DNA of 24,464 nt from a virus. Location: positions 1 to 24,464 of the IMG/VR virus record IMGVR_UViG_3300032304_001354; one strand, given 5' to 3'. The notes under the pieces were generated by a model that worked only from the letters and a program-made list of their open reading frames with translations, searched no databases and was not told the DNA's origin. The translations under genes were made by a program, and so were the position numbers. Positions 6,042 through 11,816 of the stretch are shown one piece after another; position 1 is the first letter of the stretch; every line of letters begins with the position of its first letter.

Positions 6042-6683
6042 ATGGCAGCAAAAGGTAGTCTAGAAGCAATCATTGAGGTTGCAAAGAAAGAGTTAGGAAC
6101 CATTGAAGGTCCTAAAGATAACGAAACAAAGTACGGTGCATGGATGAAGGTTAACTTCCAACCATGGTGCCAGTCATTCGTTTCTTGGTGTGCATTTACT
6201 GCGGGGGTAGCAAAGTTTCCAAAGTCTGCATCAACAGTAGCAGCATCAGATCAGTTTAAGAAAGAAGGCCGTTGGTCAGATGCTCGTAATGATGATCCAA
6301 TGCCAGGAGACTGGATTTATTTTGATTTCCCAGAAGATGGCGTAAATCGTATTTCACATGTTGGTCTTTGCATTAAGAACAATGGCGATGGAACAATTCA
6401 AGTTATTGAAGGAAACACATCAGGAACTGCAAAGGGAGATCAGCGCAATGGTGGAATGTGCGTTGAGAAAACTCGTGGTTATGTTAAAAATAACAAGAAG
6501 AAGTTAGTTAATGCTGTAGTTGGTTGGGGTCGTCCAGTTTATTCTGGTGAAGAAAATGCACCACTACTAAATAAACTAGCAGCAACTCCAGTAAAGACAA
6601 CATCAGCAGATGCTGCTAAGAAAACTTCAACAAGTCAAAATGTTAAGAAGTCTTCTGGTACCAAAGGAAGTCAGGTTAAGTAA
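6042..6683 (+). CDS. CHAP-domain peptidoglycan hydrolase (putative endolysin)
   Basis: The 213-residue protein carries an N-terminal CHAP (NlpC/P60-related) domain at about residues 8-150. The catalytic pair is visible as Cys43 in PWCQSFVSWC and His106 in RISHVGL, with a polar third residue in VIEGNTSG (122-128). MPGDWIYF is the usual strand before the His. CHAP enzymes cut peptide bonds in peptidoglycan as amidases or endopeptidases. The remaining 50 residues are a Ser/Thr/Lys-rich tail (KKTSTSQNVKKSSGTKGSQV) that may bind the wall weakly. There is no signal peptide, so export would rely on a holin, consistent with the holin-like genes at 3067, 3294 and 14783. A virion-associated lysin is the alternative. 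Confidence 0.9.
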   Translation: MAAKGSLEAIIEVAKKELGTIEGPKDNETKYGAWMKVNFQPWCQSFVSWCAFTAGVAKFPKSASTVAASDQFKKEGRWSDARNDDPMPGDWIYFDFPEDGVNRISHVGLCIKNNGDGTIQVIEGNTSGTAKGDQRNGGMCVEKTRGYVKNNKKKLVNAVVGWGRPVYSGEENAPLLNKLAATPVKTTSADAAKKTSTSQNVKKSSGTKGSQVK

Positions 6684-6869
6684 TTGCCTGCTTATGAATA
6701 CAAATGTACAGGACAATGTTCTGAAATTGTAATCAAACAAAGATCTATTAAAGACAGCGATCCAGGGTATGAGTGTGAAATTTGCACTCTACCACTGGAA
6801 CGTGTATACTCTAATGTAACAGCAGTATTCAACGGTAGTGGATTCTATTCCACTGATAACAGAAAGTAG
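6684..6869 (+). CDS. FmdB-type zinc-ribbon protein
   Basis: The 61-residue protein starts at TTG directly after the lysin stop. MPAYEYKC matches the signature N-terminus of the FmdB family (MPxYEYxC). The first metal knuckle is CTGQC rather than the usual CxxC, and the second is CEIC. The C-terminal FNGSGFYSTDNRK also matches the family (GSGFYxTD). FmdB proteins are small zinc ribbons, often annotated as regulatory, with no settled biochemical role. They are frequent in actinobacteria and actinophages. The non-standard start and weak Shine-Dalgarno suggest coupling to lysin translation. Confidence 0.85.
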   Translation: MPAYEYKCTGQCSEIVIKQRSIKDSDPGYECEICTLPLERVYSNVTAVFNGSGFYSTDNRK

Positions 6870-6876
6870 TAGTATA

Positions 6877-7128
6877 ATGTTTACAATGATTAAAGATGAA
6901 GTAAAGCAAGAATGGCAACTATCACCTCATGATCGTTGTGACAGATGCAGTGCAGAAGCGCTTGTAAAAGTTACTGGATTAAGCGGAGAGTTATTGTTTT
7001 GCGGTCATCACTATAACAAGGTTATGGATAATCCTGAAGGATATAAGAAAATGATTTCTTTTGCAATAACCGTCCTTGATGAAAGACATAAACTTATTGA
7101 GAACAAGTCAAAAGGGGAAGACTACTAA
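6877..7128 (+). CDS. DUF7455-like small zinc-binding protein
   Basis: The core DRCDRCSAEALVKVT, followed by GELLFCGHHYNKV, matches a small actinobacterial family (DUF7455) with a CxxC...CxHH metal site. Two starts are possible: ATG 6877 or ATG 6886. A TATAAT hexamer (6873-6878) overlaps the first and lies 7 nt before the second, so a leaderless message starting at 6886 is plausible. Neither start has a Shine-Dalgarno. The C-terminal half is helical and charged. The function is unknown; the family is a useful marker of an actinobacterial host. The stop overlaps the next ATG by one base (TAATG). Confidence 0.82.
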   Translation: MFTMIKDEVKQEWQLSPHDRCDRCSAEALVKVTGLSGELLFCGHHYNKVMDNPEGYKKMISFAITVLDERHKLIENKSKGEDY

Positions 7129-7535
7129 TGTATGAATATTATGTAAGAAAAGTAGAGAACGTAGTAGATGGAGATACCATTGACGTTCTTATTGATTTAG
7201 GTTTTGATATTCTATTTGCATCCCGTGTAAGATTGGCTGGTATTGATACCCCTGAGTCTCGCACAAAGGATCTTGCTGAGAAAGCACTTGGCCTTGAAGC
7301 CAAGGAGTATCTAAAGAAGTCTTTAAAGGATGCTAAAACAGTTGTAATTAAGACTGAGAAGATGGACTCATCTGAAAAGTATGGTCGCATTTTAGGATGG
7401 GTATATGTAGATGGCAATACAGTATCTTTAAATGACATGATGATCAATGACGGTTACGCATGGGGTTATCTAGGTGATACCAAGGTTAAAGACTTTGAGG
7501 CACTTAAAAAGGCTAGACTAAAATCAGGTAAGTAA
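7128..7535 (+). CDS. Staphylococcal-nuclease-like thermonuclease
   Basis: The 135-residue protein is a complete SNase (OB-fold) domain. It has the calcium-site VDGDTID (13-19), the catalytic block RVRLAGIDTPE containing Arg35, Asp40, Thr41 and Glu43, and KYGR with Arg87. These catalytic residues happen to fall on the same numbers as in mature staphylococcal nuclease. There is no signal peptide or membrane anchor, so it acts in the cytoplasm or is released on lysis. Family members cut DNA and RNA with calcium. Degradation of host nucleic acid or nucleotide recycling are plausible roles. It is coupled by one-base overlaps at both ends. Confidence 0.93.
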   Translation: MYEYYVRKVENVVDGDTIDVLIDLGFDILFASRVRLAGIDTPESRTKDLAEKALGLEAKEYLKKSLKDAKTVVIKTEKMDSSEKYGRILGWVYVDGNTVSLNDMMINDGYAWGYLGDTKVKDFEALKKARLKSGK

Positions 7536-7759
7536 TGGATATAAAAAGTCAAGCCTTGTTAGAGCATCTAATTATTCAAGGTGCAATTGAGATATCTGGC
7601 ATTGATCAATCTGGCGAGATGACATACTCAATTACCGATAAGTTACAAGAGGTTCATCCAGAACTATATATGCAACTTAGAGATGAGTTTGAACATAACA
7701 TGTTTGAAATGATAGGTCAAGGTCCAAAGGTTATGACCTGGAAAATTAGAACAAGATAA
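7535..7759 (+). CDS. Small phage protein, paralog of the gene at 8010
   Basis: A 74-residue protein. LIIQGAIEISGIDQSGEMTY, then SITDKLQEVHPELY, aligns with LILEGALEVAGLDTETGEFL, then YAITSKMKDIMPDMY, of the protein at 8010-8339. This version is shorter and lacks the C-terminal half. No known domain is recognised; the pattern looks helical with a beta hairpin. It starts on a TAATG overlap with the nuclease gene. The two paralogs bracket thioredoxin. Confidence 0.78.
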   Translation: MDIKSQALLEHLIIQGAIEISGIDQSGEMTYSITDKLQEVHPELYMQLRDEFEHNMFEMIGQGPKVMTWKIRTR

Positions 7760-8023
7760 ATGAAAATGATTCTTTATTTTACTGCTGATTGGTGTAATCC
7801 TTGTAAAAAAACAAAGCCAATTGTTGAAGAATTAAACCGTGAACAAATCATGGCTAAATTTTTTATAGTTGATGTTGATTCAGAGATTGAAATGACTAAA
7901 GATTTTGAGATTAAATCTGTTCCCACATTTGTAGTAATGAAAGACAATAAAGAAATTCATCGTGTAACTGGGGCACAAACAAGGCAGCAGTTAGAGGAGT
8001 TAATCAGATATGAACAACAATGA
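7760..8023 (+). CDS. Thioredoxin-like protein
   Basis: The 87-residue protein is a compact thioredoxin fold: strand MILYF, active site ADWCNPCKKTKP with a CNPC redox pair, strand FFIVDVDSE, the cis-proline motif SVPTFVVM, and a final helix. The usual CGPC is changed to CNPC, which should shift the redox potential. The length is short for thioredoxin (about 105) and close to phage- and archaeal-type versions. Likely roles are a reductant for ribonucleotide reductase or a disulfide exchange partner. The start follows the upstream stop directly, and its end overlaps the next gene by 14 nt. Confidence 0.92.
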   Translation: MKMILYFTADWCNPCKKTKPIVEELNREQIMAKFFIVDVDSEIEMTKDFEIKSVPTFVVMKDNKEIHRVTGAQTRQQLEELIRYEQQ

Positions 8024-8339
8024 AGATGAACTAATAAAAAATCTTATACTTGAAGGTGCCTTAGAGGTTGCTGGACTTGACACTGAAACTGGAGAGTTTC
8101 TTTATGCAATAACATCTAAGATGAAAGACATTATGCCAGATATGTATGAGGATCATCTTAAGACAGTAAATAGAGACCTGCTAAACCTATGGGAAAAAGG
8201 ATATGTCAATATTGACTTTTTCTTACCAGACCCAGTAGTAACTATATCTGAAAAAGGTATTGATAAGGCTGAGATTTCTAAACTAACTAAGCCCGAAATC
8301 TGGGCACTAGAAGAAGTCAAGAGACTTCTACAAAGGTAA
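8010..8339 (+). CDS. Small phage protein, longer paralog of the gene at 7535
   Basis: A 109-residue protein whose first 50 residues are homologous to the product of 7535-7759 (shared pattern L-I-x-x-G-A-x-E-x-x-G-x-D, then Y-x-I-T-x-K). It adds a C-terminal extension with FFLPDPVVTISEKG and a terminal amphipathic helix. The family is unrecognised. Its ATG lies inside the end of the thioredoxin gene (14-nt overlap), so it is translationally coupled. Confidence 0.78.
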   Translation: MNNNEDELIKNLILEGALEVAGLDTETGEFLYAITSKMKDIMPDMYEDHLKTVNRDLLNLWEKGYVNIDFFLPDPVVTISEKGIDKAEISKLTKPEIWALEEVKRLLQR

Positions 8340-8343
8340 AGTC

Positions 8344-8352
8344 TGATATAAT
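8344..8352 (+). promoter_or_regulatory. Extended -10 promoter for a leaderless mRNA
   Basis: TGATATAAT, with the hexamer at 8347-8352, is followed by exactly 6 nt and then the ATG at 8359. No good -35 is visible, as is usual for extended -10 promoters. The predicted transcript begins at the start codon. Confidence 0.75.
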
Positions 8353-8358
8353 CAGTAT

Positions 8359-8943
8359 ATGATAAAAGAAGGCGACTTTGTTATGGGCATGACATCTGAG
8401 GGTGTTGTGCATGGTGTTGTAGAGCATATTATGGTTGAGGGTGGAACACTAGGAACTCCTGGATCAGAGTATGCCCTTGAGTCAATGCCTCCAGAAAACC
8501 CAGCAATGTCTGTTAGAATTTATGAAGAAGAAGATGGCAAGTGGGACCCAACTGCATATAGTATTGGAATGATGTATAAGGATGCAAAAATTGCAGACAT
8601 AAATAATCACAACATGGAAGAGGATAGCGAAGAGATGGATTCAGAGGTTGCAATGGCAATGTATGATTCATCAATTGGAAAATCACAAGAAATGGAAGAA
8701 GAAATGGAAAAAGCAAAAAAGCCTAACTATGGTGAAATGATTCAGCCACGTCGTGGTGGCTCAACACCTTCTAACCCAAGACTTTATGCAAGAGTTGTAC
8801 AGGCAGCAAAAGATAAATTTGATGTGTACCCATCTGCAGTTGCAAACTCCTGGGTTGTTCAAGAATACAAGCGCCGTGGTGGAACATATAAATCTGAAAA
8901 AGAATTAGGATCAGATAATTTTTGGAATGGATTTTTAAAATAA
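8359..8943 (+). CDS. SH3-like N-terminal domain plus DUF5872-like C-terminal domain protein
   Basis: A 194-residue protein in three parts. Residues 1-80 look like a small beta-barrel (KEGDFVMGMTSEGVVHGVVE, then HIMVEGGTLGTPGSEYALES) of a kind often fused to phage capsid-protease-linked proteins. Residues about 85-125 are an acidic, Met/Glu-rich linker (EEDSEEMDSEVAMAMYDSSI). Residues about 135-194 match the DUF5872 pattern RLYARVVQAAKDKFDVYPSA, then VANSWVVQEYKRRGGTYK. DUF5872 is frequent in large phages and viruses, with unknown function. The message appears leaderless. Confidence 0.75.
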   Translation: MIKEGDFVMGMTSEGVVHGVVEHIMVEGGTLGTPGSEYALESMPPENPAMSVRIYEEEDGKWDPTAYSIGMMYKDAKIADINNHNMEEDSEEMDSEVAMAMYDSSIGKSQEMEEEMEKAKKPNYGEMIQPRRGGSTPSNPRLYARVVQAAKDKFDVYPSAVANSWVVQEYKRRGGTYKSEKELGSDNFWNGFLK

Positions 8944-9077
8944 TGCCAAAGAAAAAGTCACAATCATTTAATGCAACACAAATTAAAGACGGAAAGATTG
9001 TGCGAATGAATAAAAACGGTACAATTAAATCTATTCTTGGTCCATATGAAGTTAAGCATCCAAAGAAGGATAAGTAA
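8943..9077 (+). CDS. Small basic protein, 44 aa
   Basis: An ATG overlapping the previous stop (TAATG) opens a 44-codon frame that ends on a TAATG overlap with the next gene. The product is Lys-rich (MPKKKSQSFNATQIKDGKIV at the start, KHPKKDK at the end). The precise one-base overlaps on both sides are the main evidence that it is real. A nucleic-acid-binding role would fit its charge but is not shown. Confidence 0.75.
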   Translation: MPKKKSQSFNATQIKDGKIVRMNKNGTIKSILGPYEVKHPKKDK

Positions 9078-9445
9078 TGGCAGAGACATACTCACCTAAT
9101 GCAGGCATGAAGGCTGCAGCACGTCGTGCTTTAAAATGGAAAGAAGAAGGTAAGGCAACTGGTGCAGGAACTCCTGTAGGCTGGGGTAGAGCAACAGATA
9201 TTGTTAGTGGAGCATCTATGTCTCTTGATACTGTTAAAAGAATGTACTCTTTCTTTTCACGGCATGAAGTAGATAAAAAAGGCAAAGGATTTTATGATGG
9301 TCCAGAATTCCCATCAAATGGAAGAATAATGTGGGATGCATGGGGTGGAGATGCAGGTTTTACATGGAGTCGTGCTATAGTTGAGCGTGAAAAAAATAAA
9401 GCAGAAAAGGTTTGGCAAGGAAGTCCATTTAGTTTAAAGGAGTAA
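9077..9445 (+). CDS. Conserved phage-type protein with KRMYSFFSRHEVDK / GRIMWDAWGGDAG motif
   Basis: A 122-residue protein. The ordered motifs AAARRALKWKEEGKATGAGT, VGWGRATDIVSGASMS, TVKRMYSFFSRHEVDKKGKG and GRIMWDAWGGDAGFTWSRAI recall a domain I know from phage and prophage proteins, where it occurs alone or fused to capsid-protease or portal-region proteins. I cannot give it a function with confidence. Its pattern of conserved Arg, Lys, His and Trp suggests a helical nucleic-acid- or protein-binding module. It follows the 44-residue gene with a one-base overlap. Confidence 0.78.
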   Translation: MAETYSPNAGMKAAARRALKWKEEGKATGAGTPVGWGRATDIVSGASMSLDTVKRMYSFFSRHEVDKKGKGFYDGPEFPSNGRIMWDAWGGDAGFTWSRAIVEREKNKAEKVWQGSPFSLKE

Positions 9446-9447
9446 AT

Positions 9448-9834
9448 TTGAGTTATATCCTTATTGTGGGCTTGACATTGGTAGCCTTTTGCTTTATAAT
9501 TATAGTAATGAATAAAAAAAGAAAAAAATCTTTTAATAAAGTACTATATCGTCAAAGCGATATGCACAACATATTAAAAGAATTTTTCTTTAAAGACATT
9601 TTTGATGATAAGGTTGTTACATCTCAATCTAAAATATGGAAAGAGAAACAAACAACCAAAGTTGTAATAATAGATGAGAAAGCATATTGGGTGTCAAATA
9701 ACATGTTCTATGTCGGAGATGCTATAAACGGAAAGGTTCGTCCAGAAACTGGAAAGCCTTTAGATACAACCAAGATGTCAAAAAAAGAAATAGATAAACT
9801 ATTGTTTATTTTAGATAATTTAAAGGGGGAGTAA
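9448..9834 (+). CDS. Single-TM protein with an internal promoter and second start
   Basis: The 128-residue protein starts at TTG 9448 with a strong Shine-Dalgarno (AAAGGAG, 5 nt spacing). Residues 3-20 form a membrane helix (ILIVGLTLVAFCFIIIV), followed by a basic stretch (NKKRKKSF) that places the rest in the cytoplasm. The soluble part (KVVIIDEKAYWVSNNMFYVG and LDTTKMSKKEIDKLLFILDN) resembles small actinophage proteins of unknown function. Codons of the membrane helix contain a perfect promoter pointing at the in-frame ATG 9508 (residue 21). A leaderless message from there would make a 108-residue form without the membrane segment. Confidence 0.78.
   Translation: MSYILIVGLTLVAFCFIIIVMNKKRKKSFNKVLYRQSDMHNILKEFFFKDIFDDKVVTSQSKIWKEKQTTKVVIIDEKAYWVSNNMFYVGDAINGKVRPETGKPLDTTKMSKKEIDKLLFILDNLKGE
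9472..9500 (+). promoter_or_regulatory. Perfect consensus promoter inside a coding region
   Basis: TTGACA (9472-9477), 17-bp spacer, TATAAT (9495-9500): both hexamers match the sigma-70/sigma-A consensus exactly. The in-frame ATG at 9508 lies 7 nt after the -10, so the transcript could begin at that start codon. Confidence 0.75.
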
Positions 9835-10457
9835 TGTATATATCAGAAAAACCAATTCAACCAACAAACATCTATGCTGGATGCATTGCAGAATATGAAA
9901 ACATATGGGATGAAGAAAAAACTAAAAAGTATATTGAAGATATTGAGTCTGCAATAGATGATCGTGAGTCTGGAATTATTTTTAATAAAGCCGTTTCTTT
10001 TAATCATGGGGATCCAAATAATTTATATTATAATGAGCACAGAACTAACTATAATCTTGGTTTAACTGATAGCGCAAAGGTTAATGAGTCTTTTAGAATA
10101 ATTCATAATGATTTTTATTTAAAATCAATTGCTGCACTTTCATCATATTGTTCTATTTTTGACATTAAAGAAGAAATAAAATTTGTTGAACAAATCAACT
10201 TGTTGAGGTATCAAGGTGGACAACGTTATGATGCACACTATGACGGTGGGACAACAAGTGGTAGGTCCGTTTCTCCAATACTTTATATAAACGAAGATTA
10301 TTCTGGAGGAGAACTTGAGTTTGTTAACTTTAACCTAAAGATTAAACCAAAGTCAGGATCTTTATATTTATTTCCATCAAACTATGCATATAGACATATT
10401 GCACATCCAGTAACTTCTGGTACAAAGTATGCAATTGTTACATGGCTTCACGACTAA
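9834..10457 (+). CDS. 2-oxoglutarate/Fe(II)-dependent dioxygenase, prolyl-4-hydroxylase type
   Basis: The 207-residue protein has a C-terminal double-stranded beta-helix. INLLRYQGGQRYDAHYDGG gives the iron ligands His135 and Asp137. SPILYINEDYSGGELEFV is the conserved P4H strand pair. The distal His is His188 in YRHIAHPV, followed by VTSGTKYAIVTWLHD, in which Lys198 replaces the usual Arg that binds 2-oxoglutarate (Lys does this in animal P4H). The family hydroxylates proline or other residues in proteins. The N-terminal half is family-variable. Phage P4H-like enzymes are known but their substrates mostly are not. A GlcNAc-type transferase lies about 1.4 kb downstream and a proline-rich adhesin upstream, both candidate pathway partners. 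Confidence 0.92.
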   Translation: MYISEKPIQPTNIYAGCIAEYENIWDEEKTKKYIEDIESAIDDRESGIIFNKAVSFNHGDPNNLYYNEHRTNYNLGLTDSAKVNESFRIIHNDFYLKSIAALSSYCSIFDIKEEIKFVEQINLLRYQGGQRYDAHYDGGTTSGRSVSPILYINEDYSGGELEFVNFNLKIKPKSGSLYLFPSNYAYRHIAHPVTSGTKYAIVTWLHD

Positions 10458-10470
10458 AAGGAGAGTTATT

Positions 10471-10752
10471 ATGGAAAACACAAAAGAACTAGAGTTGTTT
10501 AAGTATTATCAAAAAAAATCAATTGAGTTAGAGTTATCAAATTTAATTCTTCAAATGAAACATGCTGATGAATTGCAAATTCAAAAAGAAGCATTTCAAA
10601 AAGAATTAGAAAAAATAAGAAATAAGTTTGAAGAAGATAAAGAAAATTTAATTAAAAACTTTACTAAAAAAAATAATACTGTTGAAAAGAAAACAAGAAC
10701 AATAAAGAAAAAGGCGGAAAAGTTAAATGATAGTCGCAGTACAGGGAAGTAG
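10471..10752 (+). CDS. Small coiled-coil protein
   Basis: A 93-residue protein starting at ATG 10471, behind the Shine-Dalgarno AAAAGGAGAG. An in-frame TTG-type start further upstream would overlap the oxygenase and is unlikely. Nearly the whole chain is charged helix with heptad spacing (ELQIQKEAFQKELEKIRNKF), ending in a Lys-rich tail (KKTRTIKKKAEKL). No family is recognised. The last 26 nt overlap the next gene. Confidence 0.72.
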   Translation: MENTKELELFKYYQKKSIELELSNLILQMKHADELQIQKEAFQKELEKIRNKFEEDKENLIKNFTKKNNTVEKKTRTIKKKAEKLNDSRSTGK

Positions 10753-11077
10753 TGAGTTTGACGACTATAATCTATTTCTTCGTGCAATAAGCGTTGCTTT
10801 ATCTGGAATGAAAGAAGAAGAAAAAGATTTTATAATCTATTCTGTTGGTCCAAACAAAGTTAACTCTTTTGTTTCAGAGTTTTCAAACCTTTCAGAAAGA
10901 GGAATGAAAGCCAGGGGTCGTAAGATAAAGTTTTATAAAGTTCCAGAAAGTTGGGTACATGACAACATGGATCAAGTAAACTATTTTGCATTTCTTAGCA
11001 AACCAAAAGAGCCAGTATCTAAACTAACCACTTTTGCAGAATCAAAAAATGTAGAAGTAGGAATATTCCGTTACTAA
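10727..11077 (+). CDS. Possible SLOG/DUF2493-like Rossmann-type protein
   Basis: A 116-residue protein starting MIVAVQGSSEFDDYNLFLRA. The first strand, Gly-rich turn and FDDY recall DUF2493/SLOG proteins (V-x-G-x-R-x-F-x-D-Y), which bind nucleotide-like ligands. The usual Arg of GGRDF is missing (GSSEF), so the match is weak. The remainder alternates strand and helix (DFIIYSVGPNKVNSF, KIKFYKVPESWV), consistent with a small Rossmann fold. It overlaps the coiled-coil gene by 26 nt. Confidence 0.6.
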   Translation: MIVAVQGSSEFDDYNLFLRAISVALSGMKEEEKDFIIYSVGPNKVNSFVSEFSNLSERGMKARGRKIKFYKVPESWVHDNMDQVNYFAFLSKPKEPVSKLTTFAESKNVEVGIFRY

Positions 11078-11090
11078 AAGAAAGAATACA

Positions 11091-11300
11091 ATGATAATTA
11101 ATTCGTTAGAGCATATGGAAAAAATTGTTTCAAAGAATAAGGAACTTGCATGGATAGGCTGGGACGTTGTAGAGCGTAAAAGATCAGACCTTGCAAGAAC
11201 ATCTCCAAGTGGAGTACGTGTAAAAAATGCATGGTATCTACAAAAAACCTTTAACCTTAATCGTAATGGTTGGGATATTCCAAACAAATACGGTCAGTAA
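11091..11300 (+). CDS. Small phage-type protein of unknown function
   Basis: A 69-residue protein with LAWIGWDVVERKRSDLARTS, then KNAWYLQKTFNLNRNGWDIP. This Trp/Asn-rich pattern resembles small proteins I associate with actinophage genomes, function unknown. ATG 11091 is followed by a second in-frame ATG at 11115; the first has a moderate Shine-Dalgarno (AAAAGAAAGA). It abuts the WhiB-like gene. Confidence 0.72.
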   Translation: MIINSLEHMEKIVSKNKELAWIGWDVVERKRSDLARTSPSGVRVKNAWYLQKTFNLNRNGWDIPNKYGQ

Positions 11301-11585
11301 ATGAAGCAACATTTATGGAAAGATGAGGCAGCATGTCTTGGTCTTGATACTAATATATTTTTTGATAAGTATGAAGACAATGTAGACGTACGCCCAATAG
11401 TTGATTCAATGTGTCAAAGATGTCCAGTTTCAAAGATCTGTTTTGCTAATGGAGTTTCTGGTAAAGAATATGGTGTGTGGGGTGGGGTATTTCTTGAACT
11501 TGGGAATATATCTAGAGAGTTTAACAAACACAAAACCAAGCAAGACTGGGCTAATACCTGGCAAGCATTGACAATGGAGAAGTAG
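11301..11585 (+). CDS. WhiB-like [4Fe-4S] transcription regulator
   Basis: The 94-residue protein has the four cluster cysteines in Wbl order: Cys12 in AACLG, Cys38 and Cys41 in CQRCPVSKIC, and Cys47. These are followed by the signature turn GVWGG (58-62), which contacts sigma-A in host WhiB proteins. WLEWKDEA-like and FF motifs at the N-terminus (LWKDEAACLGLDTNIFF) also fit. The C-terminal tail is less basic than in DNA-binding Wbl proteins. WhiB proteins are confined to actinobacteria and their phages, so this is the best host marker in the window. Phage versions can act as dominant regulators of host sporulation or division genes (WhiBTM4 is the precedent). The ATG directly follows the previous stop. 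Confidence 0.92.
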   Translation: MKQHLWKDEAACLGLDTNIFFDKYEDNVDVRPIVDSMCQRCPVSKICFANGVSGKEYGVWGGVFLELGNISREFNKHKTKQDWANTWQALTMEK

Positions 11586-11816
11586 TTGTATACAGATCAA
11601 ATGCGTAGAGCCTTTCACTCTGTAAGTCCTCCAAAAGGATTTACTATAGAGTTAATTGATAATGAGCATTTTTTAACTATTAAGTTAAACGAACATAAAT
11701 TTTCAAAAATGGTTCATGACGATAAAATTGAGGCCCTTCAATATGTTTTAAACTTGAAGAAAGCATTGGAGATGGAAGGCGCAATTGTATTGGTTACAAG
11801 AGAGGCCGTAAAGTGA
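11586..11816 (+). CDS. Small protein of unknown function
   Basis: A 76-residue protein starting at TTG immediately after the WhiB-like stop. It contains KGFTIELIDNEHFLTIKLNE, then ALQYVLNLKKALEMEGAIVL, a beta-beta-alpha pattern. No family is recognised. The contiguous reading (stop, then start) and the 4-nt GTGA overlap with the next gene support translation by coupling. Confidence 0.7.
   Translation: MYTDQMRRAFHSVSPPKGFTIELIDNEHFLTIKLNEHKFSKMVHDDKIEALQYVLNLKKALEMEGAIVLVTREAVK

Noticed and set aside
9052-9285. Minus-strand 77-codon frame
   Set aside because: It is antisense to the conserved phage gene at 9077 and has no supporting signal.
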